Assembly: GCA_910579925.1 (NCBI GenBank)
Contig: CAJTVY010000046.1
Location: 1-29,553, forward strand
Length of the DNA: 29,553 nt
DNA from: an uncultured Dorea sp.
GTDB taxonomy: Bacteria > Bacillota > Clostridia > Lachnospirales > Lachnospiraceae
Reading direction: 5' to 3'
In this document: piece after piece, positions 1-8,092 of the stretch
Position numbering within the stretch: position 1 is the stretch's first letter
Layout: each line of letters opens with the position of its first letter
Made by a program: the position numbers and the translations under genes
Notes under the pieces: model-generated
Database searches by the model: none
What the model saw: the letters and a program-made list of their open reading frames with translations, nothing else
Told to the model about the DNA's origin: nothing

Positions 1-218
1 TTATCGGTGAGGATGAGTTGTCGCCGCTGGATAAGAAGTATCTGAAATTCGGCGAGGAGTTCGAGAAGCATTATATCGGCCAGGGTCCGACGGAGAACAG
101 AACGATACAGGATACGCTGGATCTTGGGTGGAAACTTCTTGGATATCTGCCGAAGGAAGAACTGGACAGGATTGATACAAAGCTGATTGATAAATATTAT
201 CCTCTGGAAGCAGTGTAG
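1..218 (+). CDS. ntpB: V-type ATP synthase subunit B, C-terminal fragment
   Basis: This is the last ~72 codons of the non-catalytic B (beta-like) subunit of the V/A-type ATPase, cut by the window edge. The frame is already open at base 3 and ends at TAG 216-218. The segment with FEKHYIGQG, then NRTIQDTLDLGW, then LGYLPKEEL is the characteristic C-terminal helical region of V-ATPase B subunits. The TTG at 18 lies inside the gene and is not its start. Subunit D follows 19 bases downstream, the usual A-B-D order of bacterial ntp/atp operons. The complex sits on the cytoplasmic membrane and couples ATP to H+ or Na+ transport; the ion-binding subunit is outside the window, so the ion cannot be told. 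Confidence 0.9.
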   Translation, partial: IGEDELSPLDKKYLKFGEEFEKHYIGQGPTENRTIQDTLDLGWKLLGYLPKEELDRIDTKLIDKYYPLEAV

Positions 219-237
219 GATATAAGGAGGGCGGTAT

Positions 238-855
238 ATGGATCCGAGAGAATTTCCTACCAAAGGGAATCTGATGCTTGCCAAGAATTCCCTTGCGCTT
301 GCGCATCAGGGTTATGACCTTATGGATAAGAAGCGGAATATTCTTCTGAAAGAATTAATGGAACTGATTGATGAGGCGAAGAATATCCAGGAAGAGATTG
401 ATACTACCTTTACCAGGGCCTATGCCTGCCTGCAGCGGGCGAATATTGAGCAGGGCATCAGCAAAGTGCAGGAACTTGCTTTTACCGTTCCCATTGAAGA
501 GTCGATCCGTATCCAGACCAGAAGTATTATGGGAACGGAGATTCCTCATATTAAGTATGATGATAAGCAGAATGACCTGACTTATGCTTTTGGGACGACG
601 AAGGAGTCGATTGACATCGCCAGGGAGGCGTTTCGGGCAGTGAAAAAACTGACGATTAAGCTGGCGGAGGTTGAGAATGCGGCTTATCGGCTTGCGGCAA
701 ATATTAAAAAGACCCAGAAGAGAGCCAATGCGCTGAAGAATATCACGATTCCTATGTATAGTAATCTGGTATATACGATTAATAATGCGCTGGAGGAGAA
801 GGAAAGGGAAGAGTTTACCAGACTGAAAGTGATTAAAAAGATGCAGGGAAAGTAG
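238..855 (+). CDS. ntpD: V-type ATP synthase subunit D
   Basis: This 205-aa protein is the central-stalk (rotor shaft) subunit D of the V/A-type ATPase, which links the catalytic A3B3 head to the membrane ring. The N-terminus (PTKGNLMLAKNSLALA, residues 7-22) matches the family signature. The whole chain is long alpha-helical heptad sequence, as expected for the two-helix shaft, and the length is typical. A strong AAGGAGGG site (about 223-230) precedes ATG 238. It lies directly after subunit B in the same operon. It ends in a lysine-rich tail that shows no truncation. The assignment is secure from sequence and context. Confidence 0.93.
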   Translation: MDPREFPTKGNLMLAKNSLALAHQGYDLMDKKRNILLKELMELIDEAKNIQEEIDTTFTRAYACLQRANIEQGISKVQELAFTVPIEESIRIQTRSIMGTEIPHIKYDDKQNDLTYAFGTTKESIDIAREAFRAVKKLTIKLAEVENAAYRLAANIKKTQKRANALKNITIPMYSNLVYTINNALEEKEREEFTRLKVIKKMQGK

Positions 856-866
856 AGAACCTGTTT

Positions 867-1388
867 ATGAAAAACTGGAAAACGATTTTGATTGTAGCTG
901 TCGCCGCCATTTCGATGATTGTCTATATTGGGTTTAGTGTATGTTATATATATCAGTATAGTTTTTTTGACGACGATGAACCGTTTTATGAAGAGGAAGA
1001 TGAGACGGCAGAGGAAGAGTTTCTGCGTATTGACACGGAGATGCGGGCGGTTGCAGAGTATCTTTATACGAATGGAAGGCTTGCCGGCGTAGAGGCGTCC
1101 GACCGGATTGATCTCACGTATACGCCGATGATGGATGCCAAGGGATGGCCTTATGCCGTCGTATACCAGGAAGAAACAGAATTTGACGGCGGCGTAAAGG
1201 GATATAAGGTGCAGAAAGTTACTTATGAGTATATGAAAGATTATGGGAGCCAGGATGAGTTTGTCTATGAGGAGGAGTATTGTGATGAGAATGGAAATGT
1301 AGTTATGGATACTCAGATTCTGGGTTTCTTTCTCGTGGATAAGGATACGTTGGAAGTGACGGATGAGAATACGGATCAGTGGCATTAA
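867..1388 (+). CDS. hypothetical membrane-anchored protein after the V-ATPase operon
   Basis: I do not recognise the family. The 173-aa protein has one hydrophobic segment at residues 6-28 (ILIVAVAAISMIVYIGFSV). A strongly acidic stretch (residues 34-53, DDDEPFYEEEDETAEEEF) and a soluble, Tyr/Glu-rich C-terminal domain follow. This fits a single-pass protein with its C-terminus outside the cell. It starts 11 bases after ntpD and is probably co-transcribed with it. The ribosome site is weak (AGAGAAC region), so coupling from ntpD is likely. It is not a known ATPase subunit. No clear terminator follows before the next promoter. The gene is probably real because its codon use matches its neighbours. 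Confidence 0.7.
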   Translation: MKNWKTILIVAVAAISMIVYIGFSVCYIYQYSFFDDDEPFYEEEDETAEEEFLRIDTEMRAVAEYLYTNGRLAGVEASDRIDLTYTPMMDAKGWPYAVVYQEETEFDGGVKGYKVQKVTYEYMKDYGSQDEFVYEEEYCDENGNVVMDTQILGFFLVDKDTLEVTDENTDQWH

Positions 1389-1458
1389 AATAAGACATTG
1401 TTTCATAATTTTATATTTTCTATTTCGCCATGTCATACTTTTGTCAGAAGAAATAGTT

Positions 1459-1464
1459 TATAAT
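1459..1464 (+). promoter_or_regulatory. -10 box for the GH42 gene
   Basis: A perfect TATAAT lies 32 bases before the ATG at 1496. No good -35 hexamer is found at 16-18 bp upstream, so an activator may be needed. The box covers the earlier in-frame ATG at 1463. That ATG would precede the transcript start near 1471 and cannot be the main start codon. Confidence 0.5.
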
Positions 1465-1495
1465 GGATGAAAGTTTTGGCGGGAGGTATATAAGA

Positions 1496-3508
1496 ATGGA
1501 AGCGAAATTTAAACAGATGCTATATGGCGGTGATTATAACCCTGAACAGTGGCCAAGAGAGATCTGGCAGAAGGATATGGAGCTGTTTGGTAAGGCGGGG
1601 ATTAACAGCGCCACGATTAATGTATTTTCATGGGCAAGGATCCAGCCGTCGGAGGAAACCTATGATTTCAAGGAACTGGATGATATTGTGGATCTGCTGA
1701 CAAAGGAAGGAAAACAGATTGTGCTGGCTACTTCTACAGCTGCGCTTCCGGCCTGGATGGTGAAGCGTTATAAAGAGGTGACGAGGACCGATTACGAGGG
1801 CCGCCGCCACAAGTTCGGGCAGCGGCATAACGCCTGTCCCAATAGTCCGGTGTACAGGCATTTTATCACAGAACTTACAGGAAGGCTTGCAGAGAGGTAT
1901 GGCGATCATGAGAATGTGGTGTGCTGGCATGTGAACAATGAATACGGCGGAGAGTGTTACTGTGAGAATTGTGAGAAGGCATTTCGCATCTGGCTCAGAA
2001 AGAAGTACAAGACGATAGAGGCTCTGAATAGGGCCTGGAATCTGGCGTTCTGGGGACATACGGTCTATGACTGGGACGAGATTGTGCTGCCCAATGCTCT
2101 TAGCGAGGGGATCGGGGAAGAGGGGACGGCGTTTGCAGGGATTTCGATTGATTACCGGCGATTCAATTCGGACAGTCTGCTTGAGAATTTTAAGTTGGAG
2201 AAAGCGGCGATCAGACGATATGACAAGAAGACCCCGGTTACCACGAATCTGATGGGAACATTCAAAGGCCTTGATTATTTCAAATGGGCGAAGGAGATGG
2301 ATATCGTGTCTTGGGATAACTATCCCAGTTATAACACGCCCTGGAGCATGACTGCATTGAGTCATGACTTGATGCGGGGACTTAAGAACGAGCCGTTCAT
2401 GCTGATGGAGCAGACTCCAAGCCAACAGAACTGGCAGCCGTATAATTCGCTGAAGAAACCAGGGCAGATGCGTGCGCAAAGTTATCAGACCATTGCCCAT
2501 GGCGCAGATACGATACAGTTCTTTCAGTTACGCAGGTCCGTTGGAGGATGTGAGAAATTCCACGGGGCGGTGATTGCTCATGAAGGTTCTGAAAATACAA
2601 GAGTATTTAGAGAAGTATCCCAACTGGGAGAGGAACTGAAACGGATCGGCGGTTCTGTCATTGGTTCCGGGAATGAAGCCAGGGTGGGGATTATGTTTGA
2701 CTGGGATAATTACTGGGCTTTGGAATATACAAGCGGCCCCAATCAAGACCTGCGGTATGTAGACCAGATTCTGCGGTATTATGAGTATTTCTATCAGAAA
2801 AACATATCTGTTGATATGATACCTGTCGACGGGGAACTTGGAAAGTATGATCTGGTGGCTGCCCCGGTACTATATATGGTTAAGGATGGAATGAAAGAGG
2901 CTATTGAGGAATTTGTATCTGCAGGCGGAACTTTCGTGACAGGTTTTATGAGCGGTATTGTGGATCAGTCGGATAATGTGCATCTTGGCGGATATCCGGG
3001 TCCCCTGCGGAACCTTGCCGGTATTTGGGCGGAAGAGATTGATGCACTGGCGCCAGAGCAGTCCAATGAGGTCGTGTTCGGGGACGGTACAAGGGAGAAG
3101 TGCAGGCTGCTGTGTGATTTGATCCATCTGGAAGGTGCAGAGGAGATTGCACAGTATGGGAGCGACTTCTACGCAGGAACACCAGCGGTTACGAAGAACC
3201 GCTTTGGAAAAGGCTGTGTGTATTATGTGGGAACCGTACTGGAGGAGGCCGGACTTTTTAAGGTTCTGGAAATGGTATGTAACGAGGCGGGAATCTCTTC
3301 TGTGCTTGAGGAAGAGACAGAACTTGAAGTGACAAGAAGGATCAGGGATAAAGATTATATTTATTTTATCATCAACTTTAAAGATCAGAAAGTAAAACTT
3401 CCATCTGTATTTGCCGGAAAGACGGATATTCTTACCGGCAGGAAGATGGAGGAAGGAGAAATGCTCTGCAGATACGATGTCCGGGCGGTTATCTGTCCAA
3501 GAACTTAG
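1496..3508 (+). CDS. beta-galactosidase, glycoside hydrolase family 42
   Basis: This predicted 670-aa cytoplasmic beta-galactosidase hydrolyses terminal beta-galactosides such as galacto-oligosaccharides. The N-terminal TIM barrel starts at YGGDYNPEQW (residues 10-19). The acid/base Glu149 is in HVNNEYGG and the nucleophile Glu305 in FMLMEQTPS. Cys114, 154, 156 and 159 form the GH42 zinc site. A trimerisation domain and a C-terminal beta domain follow. No signal peptide is present. I place the start at ATG 1496 because GGGAGG (1481-1486) is well spaced and the upstream in-frame ATG 1463 lies within the -10 box. No transporter or regulator gene is adjacent. The stop overlaps the convergent gene by 4 bp. 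Confidence 0.93.
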   Translation: MEAKFKQMLYGGDYNPEQWPREIWQKDMELFGKAGINSATINVFSWARIQPSEETYDFKELDDIVDLLTKEGKQIVLATSTAALPAWMVKRYKEVTRTDYEGRRHKFGQRHNACPNSPVYRHFITELTGRLAERYGDHENVVCWHVNNEYGGECYCENCEKAFRIWLRKKYKTIEALNRAWNLAFWGHTVYDWDEIVLPNALSEGIGEEGTAFAGISIDYRRFNSDSLLENFKLEKAAIRRYDKKTPVTTNLMGTFKGLDYFKWAKEMDIVSWDNYPSYNTPWSMTALSHDLMRGLKNEPFMLMEQTPSQQNWQPYNSLKKPGQMRAQSYQTIAHGADTIQFFQLRRSVGGCEKFHGAVIAHEGSENTRVFREVSQLGEELKRIGGSVIGSGNEARVGIMFDWDNYWALEYTSGPNQDLRYVDQILRYYEYFYQKNISVDMIPVDGELGKYDLVAAPVLYMVKDGMKEAIEEFVSAGGTFVTGFMSGIVDQSDNVHLGGYPGPLRNLAGIWAEEIDALAPEQSNEVVFGDGTREKCRLLCDLIHLEGAEEIAQYGSDFYAGTPAVTKNRFGKGCVYYVGTVLEEAGLFKVLEMVCNEAGISSVLEEETELEVTRRIRDKDYIYFIINFKDQKVKLPSVFAGKTDILTGRKMEEGEMLCRYDVRAVICPRT

Positions 3509-4083
3509 TAGGTGATGGAGAAAAATAGTGGGATATCGGGTGGAAAGCATGTGAATACAAAATAGCACATGGACATGACAATCCATAAAGAAAATGTTGT
3601 AGCCTGTGATGTATTCTGCATGCTTTTCCGATAAAAATATGCGTCCATTCCAAATGCGAACAGGATGCTGAACAGGAAAATGGAAATATCCATAAAGAAA
3701 AAATCCCGTCCGGTCATCCCTGTATAGGTATAGAACAGGGCGACGGTCGCCGCCATTGCGCACAGGGCGTCCAGAAAGCGGTAGTAAAAGAAGCGTACCG
3801 GCTCCGGGCGGTATCTTAAGTATTCCAGTACCGATACGAAAAGAATCGGGAAGAACACAAGCTTTAGGTGCTCCCAGACGGATTCGTTGATCGGGCAGAA
3901 CAGGGCGATGAAGGCCGCTTTCCCGGACAACTGGTAGAGAAAATGATTCAGAAAGCCCAGGAGGATTGCGGCGATGGCAAAGGGCCTGTCCTCTTGGGCA
4001 ATATATTTTTGTGTGTCCAGACATTTTTTGAAAAAGCGTATGGACGTTCGTTTCAGGCTTGATTTTAATTTTTCAGTATTCAT
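3505..4083 (-). CDS. multi-pass membrane protein, DUF6512-like
   Basis: The function is unknown. The 192-aa protein has five or six hydrophobic segments (about residues 35-52, 72-90, 100-120, 128-148 and 165-182). It carries the motif PINESVWEHLKLVFFP at about 64-79, which I associate with the DUF6512 family of Firmicute membrane proteins. The N-terminal ~30 residues are basic and cytoplasmic by the positive-inside rule. It is convergent with the GH42 gene, and their stop codons overlap by 4 bp with no room for a separate terminator. On its own strand AAGAGGTG precedes the ATG at 4083. A TATAAT at 4109-4104 (minus strand) could be its -10, but the implied leader is very short. Confidence 0.75.
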   Translation of the reverse strand: MNTEKLKSSLKRTSIRFFKKCLDTQKYIAQEDRPFAIAAILLGFLNHFLYQLSGKAAFIALFCPINESVWEHLKLVFFPILFVSVLEYLRYRPEPVRFFYYRFLDALCAMAATVALFYTYTGMTGRDFFFMDISIFLFSILFAFGMDAYFYRKSMQNTSQATTFSLWIVMSMCYFVFTCFPPDIPLFFSITY

Positions 4084-4190
4084 AGACAGACACCTCTTGT
4101 TTTATTATATGCTCACAGGCAGGATAATATGAAAGTGATTTCTATGGCTGTGAATCGTATTATTTGTCGAAAAATGTCAGATGATTCTCC

Positions 4191-4219
4191 TTGAAGCAGG
4201 AAAAAAGCTATGCTAGAAT
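4191..4219 (+). promoter_or_regulatory. sigma-A promoter, extended -10
   Basis: TTGAAG (4191-4196), a 17-bp spacer, then TAGAAT (4214-4219) preceded by TG at 4211-4212, which makes an extended -10. The expected start is near 4226, leaving a ~185-nt untranslated leader before the gene at 4411. Confidence 0.72.
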
Positions 4220-4338
4220 AGAACACATCAAATGAAATGCATATATGAGATTCATGTATTCTAATTTTTTCATTTATTATCTATGGCGGTTCGCCAGATT
4301 ATTTCAAAGAAGTAAGGATTTGCACGGGAGGGATGCCT

Positions 4339-4383
4339 ATGATTGCAGAGGATTCGTTGACTCAGAAGAGGTGGTTGGCTTAA
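4339..4383 (+). CDS. possible 14-aa leader peptide
   Basis: ATG 4339 follows GGGAGGG (4326-4332) at ideal spacing and encodes MIAEDSLTQKRWLA, stopping at TAA 4381-4383, 27 nt before the main start codon. An in-frame ATG at 4333 is too close to the ribosome site. It lies in the long leader of the downstream gene. I cannot tell a regulatory peptide from a chance short frame: no run of regulatory codons or alternative hairpins is evident. Confidence 0.25.
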   Translation: MIAEDSLTQKRWLA

Positions 4384-4410
4384 CTGGCGTTGTATTTCAG
4401 GAGGATGGAT

Positions 4411-6144
4411 ATGGACAGGAACATGATTATATATCGTGGGCTGCACTGTAAAGTGAATGCGAAGGCTGCATTTGTGGATCTGTGTATGGAGAATCCCAAA
4501 CTGGCATCAAAGATGCTTATGAGTTCGATTATCGTATGGGAGTGTGGAAAGAAAGCGCGCTTGTCTGAAGAAGAAAAAGAAGGCATTGCTGCGATGAGGG
4601 TGGAACTGAACGAAGAGATGCGGGAGCAGATCTATGAAGAAGTGTTTGGAGAAAAGCTGTGTAAGGAAAAGTTCATTCAGCTTTCGGACAGCCATAAGAA
4701 ACTACTAGAACCGATCCAGATGATGCATAAGAAAGAGATAGAGGTAGACGTCATTCCTTTTATCGCATATGGTATTGCCAGAAACAGTCGTTGCCGGAGC
4801 ATGCTTTTGCAGTCTGCGAAGGAATGCGGGAAGGAGTGCCTTGAGGCTTTCCGAGAGTCTGAATACCATACGGACAGATTCTTAAGGAAATTCTTACTGG
4901 ATGAAAGGAAGGCGGTAAAACTGGCGGCAGGGCTTATGCTGCTGCTCAGAGAAGAGGAATCTGACGAGAAGTACAGGATGGTTATGGATGTCATCTATGC
5001 GGGCTATCGGTCTGTGAAGAATGGGACTAAAAAGTTGGACTGTATCAGCGGGGAGACATACCAGGATATTATGGAGAAAGATCAGATTGCGGAGCTGCTT
5101 CTGTCACAGATGGTCTTACAGATGGTGATTGCGGAGGATCTGGATGTTCCGCTGATGGAGGATTATAAATTCTGCCAGGTGGTATGTATGTTGAAAGACT
5201 ATGAGAATGACCGTCTTCATCCACAGGAGAAGGCTATTGACATGACGGAGGGAAAGAGGATCTATCGGAAATTTCTCAGAGACCACTGGGAACCTGGGGC
5301 CTACTATGTAAGTGCATTTTTAGAAAAGGAAGACAAGGATACTTTTGAGACGTGGGAGAAGATGGAGGATCTGCTGAATGTCTTTGGTATGGAGACGAAG
5401 GCTTTGTATGGGCTGAAGCTGGAAAAGTGGGAGGCAGAGATGTTGTGTACGATTTTCGAGGAAAAGGACTGGGAGAGGTATCGGTATTTTCTTTTGATTG
5501 CGACTTTGTGTAAATATATCCAGCAGATTGAGAACATGTATGAGAATGAGGAGCCAGAGGAGATTCGATATCAGAAGTCTTGTGAGGAGGCAGAGATTAA
5601 AGAAAAGGAAAGAGAATGCGACTTGAGACGGATGGAAGAAAGGGTCCGATATCTGGAACAGCAGAATAAGAATAAGGAGAATGCGCTGGCAGAGGCCCAG
5701 CGGCAGATGGAACGGATCAGAAGGGACCAACAGAAGAACGAAGAACAGCGTGGAAGGGAAAAGGAGGAACTTGTAAGGCTTCGCGAATTTATTTTCCATA
5801 TAAAAGAGGAAGAGGACGGGGATGGTTCGGACAGGGATGAAAGTACGGGGAAAATCGTTGACTTGGGCAGGCTGAACCGGAGCATTGTTATCGGAGGTCA
5901 TCGGAACTGGCAGAAGAAGCTGCGTCGGTGTCTTCCAGGAAGCCAGTTCCTTGCCGCAGATTATATGAATTTTGACCCGGCAGTGCTGCATAATAAGAAG
6001 TATATTATTGTGAATACGGATATTCTGAAGCATGGTCTCTACTATAAGATTATGAATGAACGAAGGAAGGGACAGAAGATTCTGTATGTGCATGGGAACA
6101 ATGTGGATCGGACCCTGCGAGAGATTGCAAAGCAGATTGGATAA
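4411..6144 (+). CDS. coiled-coil protein with C-terminal DUF2325-like domain
   Basis: This 577-aa cytoplasmic protein has no assigned function. Residues 1-370 are helical without a motif I recognise. Residues ~375-475 are highly charged and coiled-coil (repeated E/K/R/Q heptads, LEQQNKNKENALAEAQRQME). The last ~85 residues (SIVIGGHRNWQKKL, then YIIVNTDILKHGLYYKI, then GQKILYVHG) have the alternating strand-helix pattern and the 'GGH, VNTD, H' signature of DUF2325, a small Rossmann-like domain. I chose ATG 4411 because AGGAGG (4399-4404) is 6 nt upstream. ATG 4405 and TTG 4390 in the same frame are too close to or before that site. It is a single-gene unit with its own promoter. The DUF2325 call is from memory of the motif and is moderately sure. 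Confidence 0.75.
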   Translation: MDRNMIIYRGLHCKVNAKAAFVDLCMENPKLASKMLMSSIIVWECGKKARLSEEEKEGIAAMRVELNEEMREQIYEEVFGEKLCKEKFIQLSDSHKKLLEPIQMMHKKEIEVDVIPFIAYGIARNSRCRSMLLQSAKECGKECLEAFRESEYHTDRFLRKFLLDERKAVKLAAGLMLLLREEESDEKYRMVMDVIYAGYRSVKNGTKKLDCISGETYQDIMEKDQIAELLLSQMVLQMVIAEDLDVPLMEDYKFCQVVCMLKDYENDRLHPQEKAIDMTEGKRIYRKFLRDHWEPGAYYVSAFLEKEDKDTFETWEKMEDLLNVFGMETKALYGLKLEKWEAEMLCTIFEEKDWERYRYFLLIATLCKYIQQIENMYENEEPEEIRYQKSCEEAEIKEKERECDLRRMEERVRYLEQQNKNKENALAEAQRQMERIRRDQQKNEEQRGREKEELVRLREFIFHIKEEEDGDGSDRDESTGKIVDLGRLNRSIVIGGHRNWQKKLRRCLPGSQFLAADYMNFDPAVLHNKKYIIVNTDILKHGLYYKIMNERRKGQKILYVHGNNVDRTLREIAKQIG

Positions 6145-6244
6145 GGGGGACGGATGGGGCTGCGGTAAAATGTCATTTTCAGTCAGCCCCAACCCATGGG
6201 TTTCGATTGAAAAACCCTAAAGAACTGTGAAAAAAGCAGGAATT

Positions 6245-6281
6245 TGAAAAAAAATGAAAAAAATAAAAAAAATGAAAAAAA
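6245..6281 (+). promoter_or_regulatory. A-tract UP element of the tRNA promoter
   Basis: Phased A-runs, broken by single T or G bases, lie immediately upstream of the -35 box at 6286. This matches UP elements that bind the RNA polymerase alpha C-terminal domain at stable-RNA promoters. Confidence 0.6.
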
Positions 6282-6285
6282 CCTC

Positions 6286-6314
6286 TTGCATTTCGGTGAA
6301 AAGTGTTATATAAT
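6286..6314 (+). promoter_or_regulatory. promoter of tRNA-Lys
   Basis: TTGCAT (6286-6291), a 17-bp spacer, then a perfect TATAAT (6309-6314). The start is expected near 6321, about 37 nt before the mature tRNA 5' end, leaving a short leader for RNase P to remove. Confidence 0.85.
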
Positions 6315-6357
6315 AGCATTCGTGTTAAGGAAATAATAAAAGAAAATTAAGACTTAT

Positions 6358-6430
6358 GCGCGATTAGCTCAGTTGGTAGAGCACCTGACTCTTAATCAGG
6401 GTGTCCAGGGTTCGAGCCCCTGATCGCGCA
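6358..6430 (+). tRNA. tRNA-Lys (anticodon CUU)
   Basis: A complete 73-nt cloverleaf. The acceptor arm is GCGCGAT (6358-6364) paired with ATCGCGC (6423-6429), with discriminator A6430. The D-arm is GCTC/GAGC. The anticodon arm is CCTGA/TCAGG around loop CTCTTAA, which gives anticodon CTT (Lys). The T-arm is CAGGG/CCCTG around TTCGAGC. CCA is not encoded, so it must be added after transcription. It is a single tRNA with its own strong promoter and no flanking integrase. Confidence 0.97.
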
Positions 6431-6512
6431 TTTGAAAATCACTGTTTTTGGAGGCTTTTGAGAACTCCGGGGGCGGTGGTTTTTATTTTGCGATTTTATA
6501 TGTTTCGAAAGA

Positions 6513-6555
6513 AAAGGATGTAAATCCCCGATTAGTCAGGGGGGTTACATCCTTT
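6513..6555 (-). terminator. terminator of the malic enzyme-aspA operon
   Basis: A long stem pairs 6513-6529 (AAAGGATGTAA plus CCCC) with 6539-6555 (GGGG plus TTACATCCTTT). Read on the minus strand, TTTTCTTTC follows the stem, so it ends the aspA transcript 22 bp past its stop. It may also block plus-strand transcripts from the tRNA. A T-rich stretch near 6479-6489 after a weak stem is another possible tRNA stop. Confidence 0.85.
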
Positions 6556-6577
6556 GTATCAGATCTGTTAAGAGCCG

Positions 6578-8029
6578 TCAGTTTTTCTTTTTTCTCAGAA
6601 GTTCTTTCGCAGAGATACCGGGTTCGGTCATATGTACCGGTTCCAGAATCTCATCCAGATCCTTTTCGTCCAGTAATCCTTCTTTGAGAATCAGAGACCG
6701 AACGGATTCTCCGGTTTTCATGGCAGCTTTGGCAATTTCAGCCGCTTTCTGGTAACCAACGTGGGGGCAGATCGCAGTGATAATTCCAACGCTGTTTTCA
6801 ACCAGATAACGGCAGCGGCTTTCGTTGGCTGTAATTCCGGTAATGCAGTTATCTACGAAAGTCTGTACCGCATAGGACAGCGTATCAATGGACTGGAACA
6901 TGCAGTAGAAGATGATCGGTTCAAATGCATTTAACTCAAGCTGTCCGGCTTCTGCAGCCATGGTGATGGTCACGTCGTTTCCAATGATATTAAAGGCGAC
7001 CTGGTTTACCACTTCCGGGATGACAGGATTTACCTTTCCTGGCATAATGGAGGAACCGTTCTGACGGGCAGGCAGGTTGATCTCTGCAAATCCGGCTCTT
7101 GGACCAGAAGACATCAGACGAAGATCGTTGGCAATCTTTGACAGCGTAACCGCACAAGCTTTGACAGCCCCGGATACCGCGACAAAAGAGTCCAGATTCT
7201 GCGTGGCATCAATCAGATCAAATGCCTGTACCAGTTCCATGCCGGATAATTCTGCCAGATTCGGTACAATCCGTTTTAAATAGGAGGCATCTGCATTGAT
7301 TCCGGTTCCGACAGCAGTGCCGCCCATATTCAAAGTACACATCTCTTCCATGGCCTTGTCCATACGTCGGATGTCACGCATGATTGCCACAGAATATGCC
7401 CGAAATTCCTGTCCCAGACGGATTGGTACGGCATCCTGCATCTGAGTGCGTCCCATCTTAATGACATGGTCAAATTCTTCGGCCTTTGCTACAAGAGCTT
7501 TATGGAGACGCAGGAGTTCTTCTTTGAGGTTCTTAAGAAGCCTTAAGGAGGTCATCTTTCCGGCAGTAGGGATTACGTCGTTGGTAGACTGACCGCAGTT
7601 TACATGGTCGTTAGGGTTTACGATGGAATAGTCGCCCTTCTGGCCGCCTAAAATTTCGATTGCCCGGTTAGCGATGACTTCATTGGCGTTCATATTTATC
7701 GAGGTTCCGGCGCCGCCTTGTATGGGATCTACGATGAAGTCTTTGTGAAGCTTTCCTTCTAAGATCTCGTCACAGGCTTTTGAGATGGCATCGGCAATCT
7801 TTCGGTCCAGAATACCTACTTCACAGTTGGTGACAGCGGCAGCTTTCTTGATGTACGCCAGGCTGTTAATGATTTCCGGATGCATGTTCAGTCCGGTGAT
7901 ACGGAAATTTTCAGCAGCCCTTAAAGACTGTACTCCGTAGTATACGCTCTCGGGGACGGCTTTTGTTCCGATGGAATCTTCTTCTGTTCTATAATCCTTA
8001 GTTTCCGGGTTTCTGTTTTCTGTATTCAT
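6578..8029 (-). CDS. aspA: aspartate ammonia-lyase
   Basis: This 483-aa enzyme of the fumarase/aspartase superfamily converts L-aspartate to fumarate and ammonia in the cytoplasm. Visible motifs are DPIQGGAGTS (101-110), NPNDHVNCGQSTND (138-151), MGRTQMQDAVP (192-202) and the catalytic signature GSSIMPGKVNP (325-335), with the loop serine at 327. The N-terminal segment (EEDSIGTKAVPESVYYGVQ) and overall length match E. coli AspA better than fumarase C or argininosuccinate lyase. The N-terminal ~12 residues are extra. AGAGGA lies before the ATG at 8029 on the minus strand. It lies 63 bp downstream of the malic enzyme gene and probably shares its transcript. Together they could feed aspartate carbon to fumarate/malate and pyruvate; no fumarase gene is visible here. 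Confidence 0.92.
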   Translation of the reverse strand: MNTENRNPETKDYRTEEDSIGTKAVPESVYYGVQSLRAAENFRITGLNMHPEIINSLAYIKKAAAVTNCEVGILDRKIADAISKACDEILEGKLHKDFIVDPIQGGAGTSINMNANEVIANRAIEILGGQKGDYSIVNPNDHVNCGQSTNDVIPTAGKMTSLRLLKNLKEELLRLHKALVAKAEEFDHVIKMGRTQMQDAVPIRLGQEFRAYSVAIMRDIRRMDKAMEEMCTLNMGGTAVGTGINADASYLKRIVPNLAELSGMELVQAFDLIDATQNLDSFVAVSGAVKACAVTLSKIANDLRLMSSGPRAGFAEINLPARQNGSSIMPGKVNPVIPEVVNQVAFNIIGNDVTITMAAEAGQLELNAFEPIIFYCMFQSIDTLSYAVQTFVDNCITGITANESRCRYLVENSVGIITAICPHVGYQKAAEIAKAAMKTGESVRSLILKEGLLDEKDLDEILEPVHMTEPGISAKELLRKKKN

Positions 8030-8092
8030 TTTATAATCCTCTTTCTTTAATAATATATGACCGTTATTTTCGTTTCTTAGGGAGTTCTTTGC

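Larger units (their letters stand above)
4084..4410. other. divergent intergenic region and leader of the DUF2325-like gene
   Basis: This 327-bp stretch separates two divergent genes. It holds the plus-strand promoter at 4191-4219, a ~185-nt leader, and a possible short leader peptide (4339-4383). An open frame from 4245 runs into the downstream gene in another frame and looks like chance. I see no terminator or repeat here. Confidence 0.6.

Noticed and set aside
684..1436. A 250-codon minus-strand frame opposite ntpD and the membrane protein gene
   Set aside because: It is the shadow of two well-supported plus-strand genes and has no start signals.
2870..4024. A 384-codon minus-strand frame across the GH42 end and DUF6512-like gene
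   Set aside because: It lies mostly opposite the GH42 coding region and out of phase with the minus-strand membrane protein gene; its composition is not protein-like.
4245..4451. A 68-codon frame upstream of the DUF2325-like gene
   Set aside because: It overlaps the real gene in another phase, lacks a ribosome site and has no family pattern.
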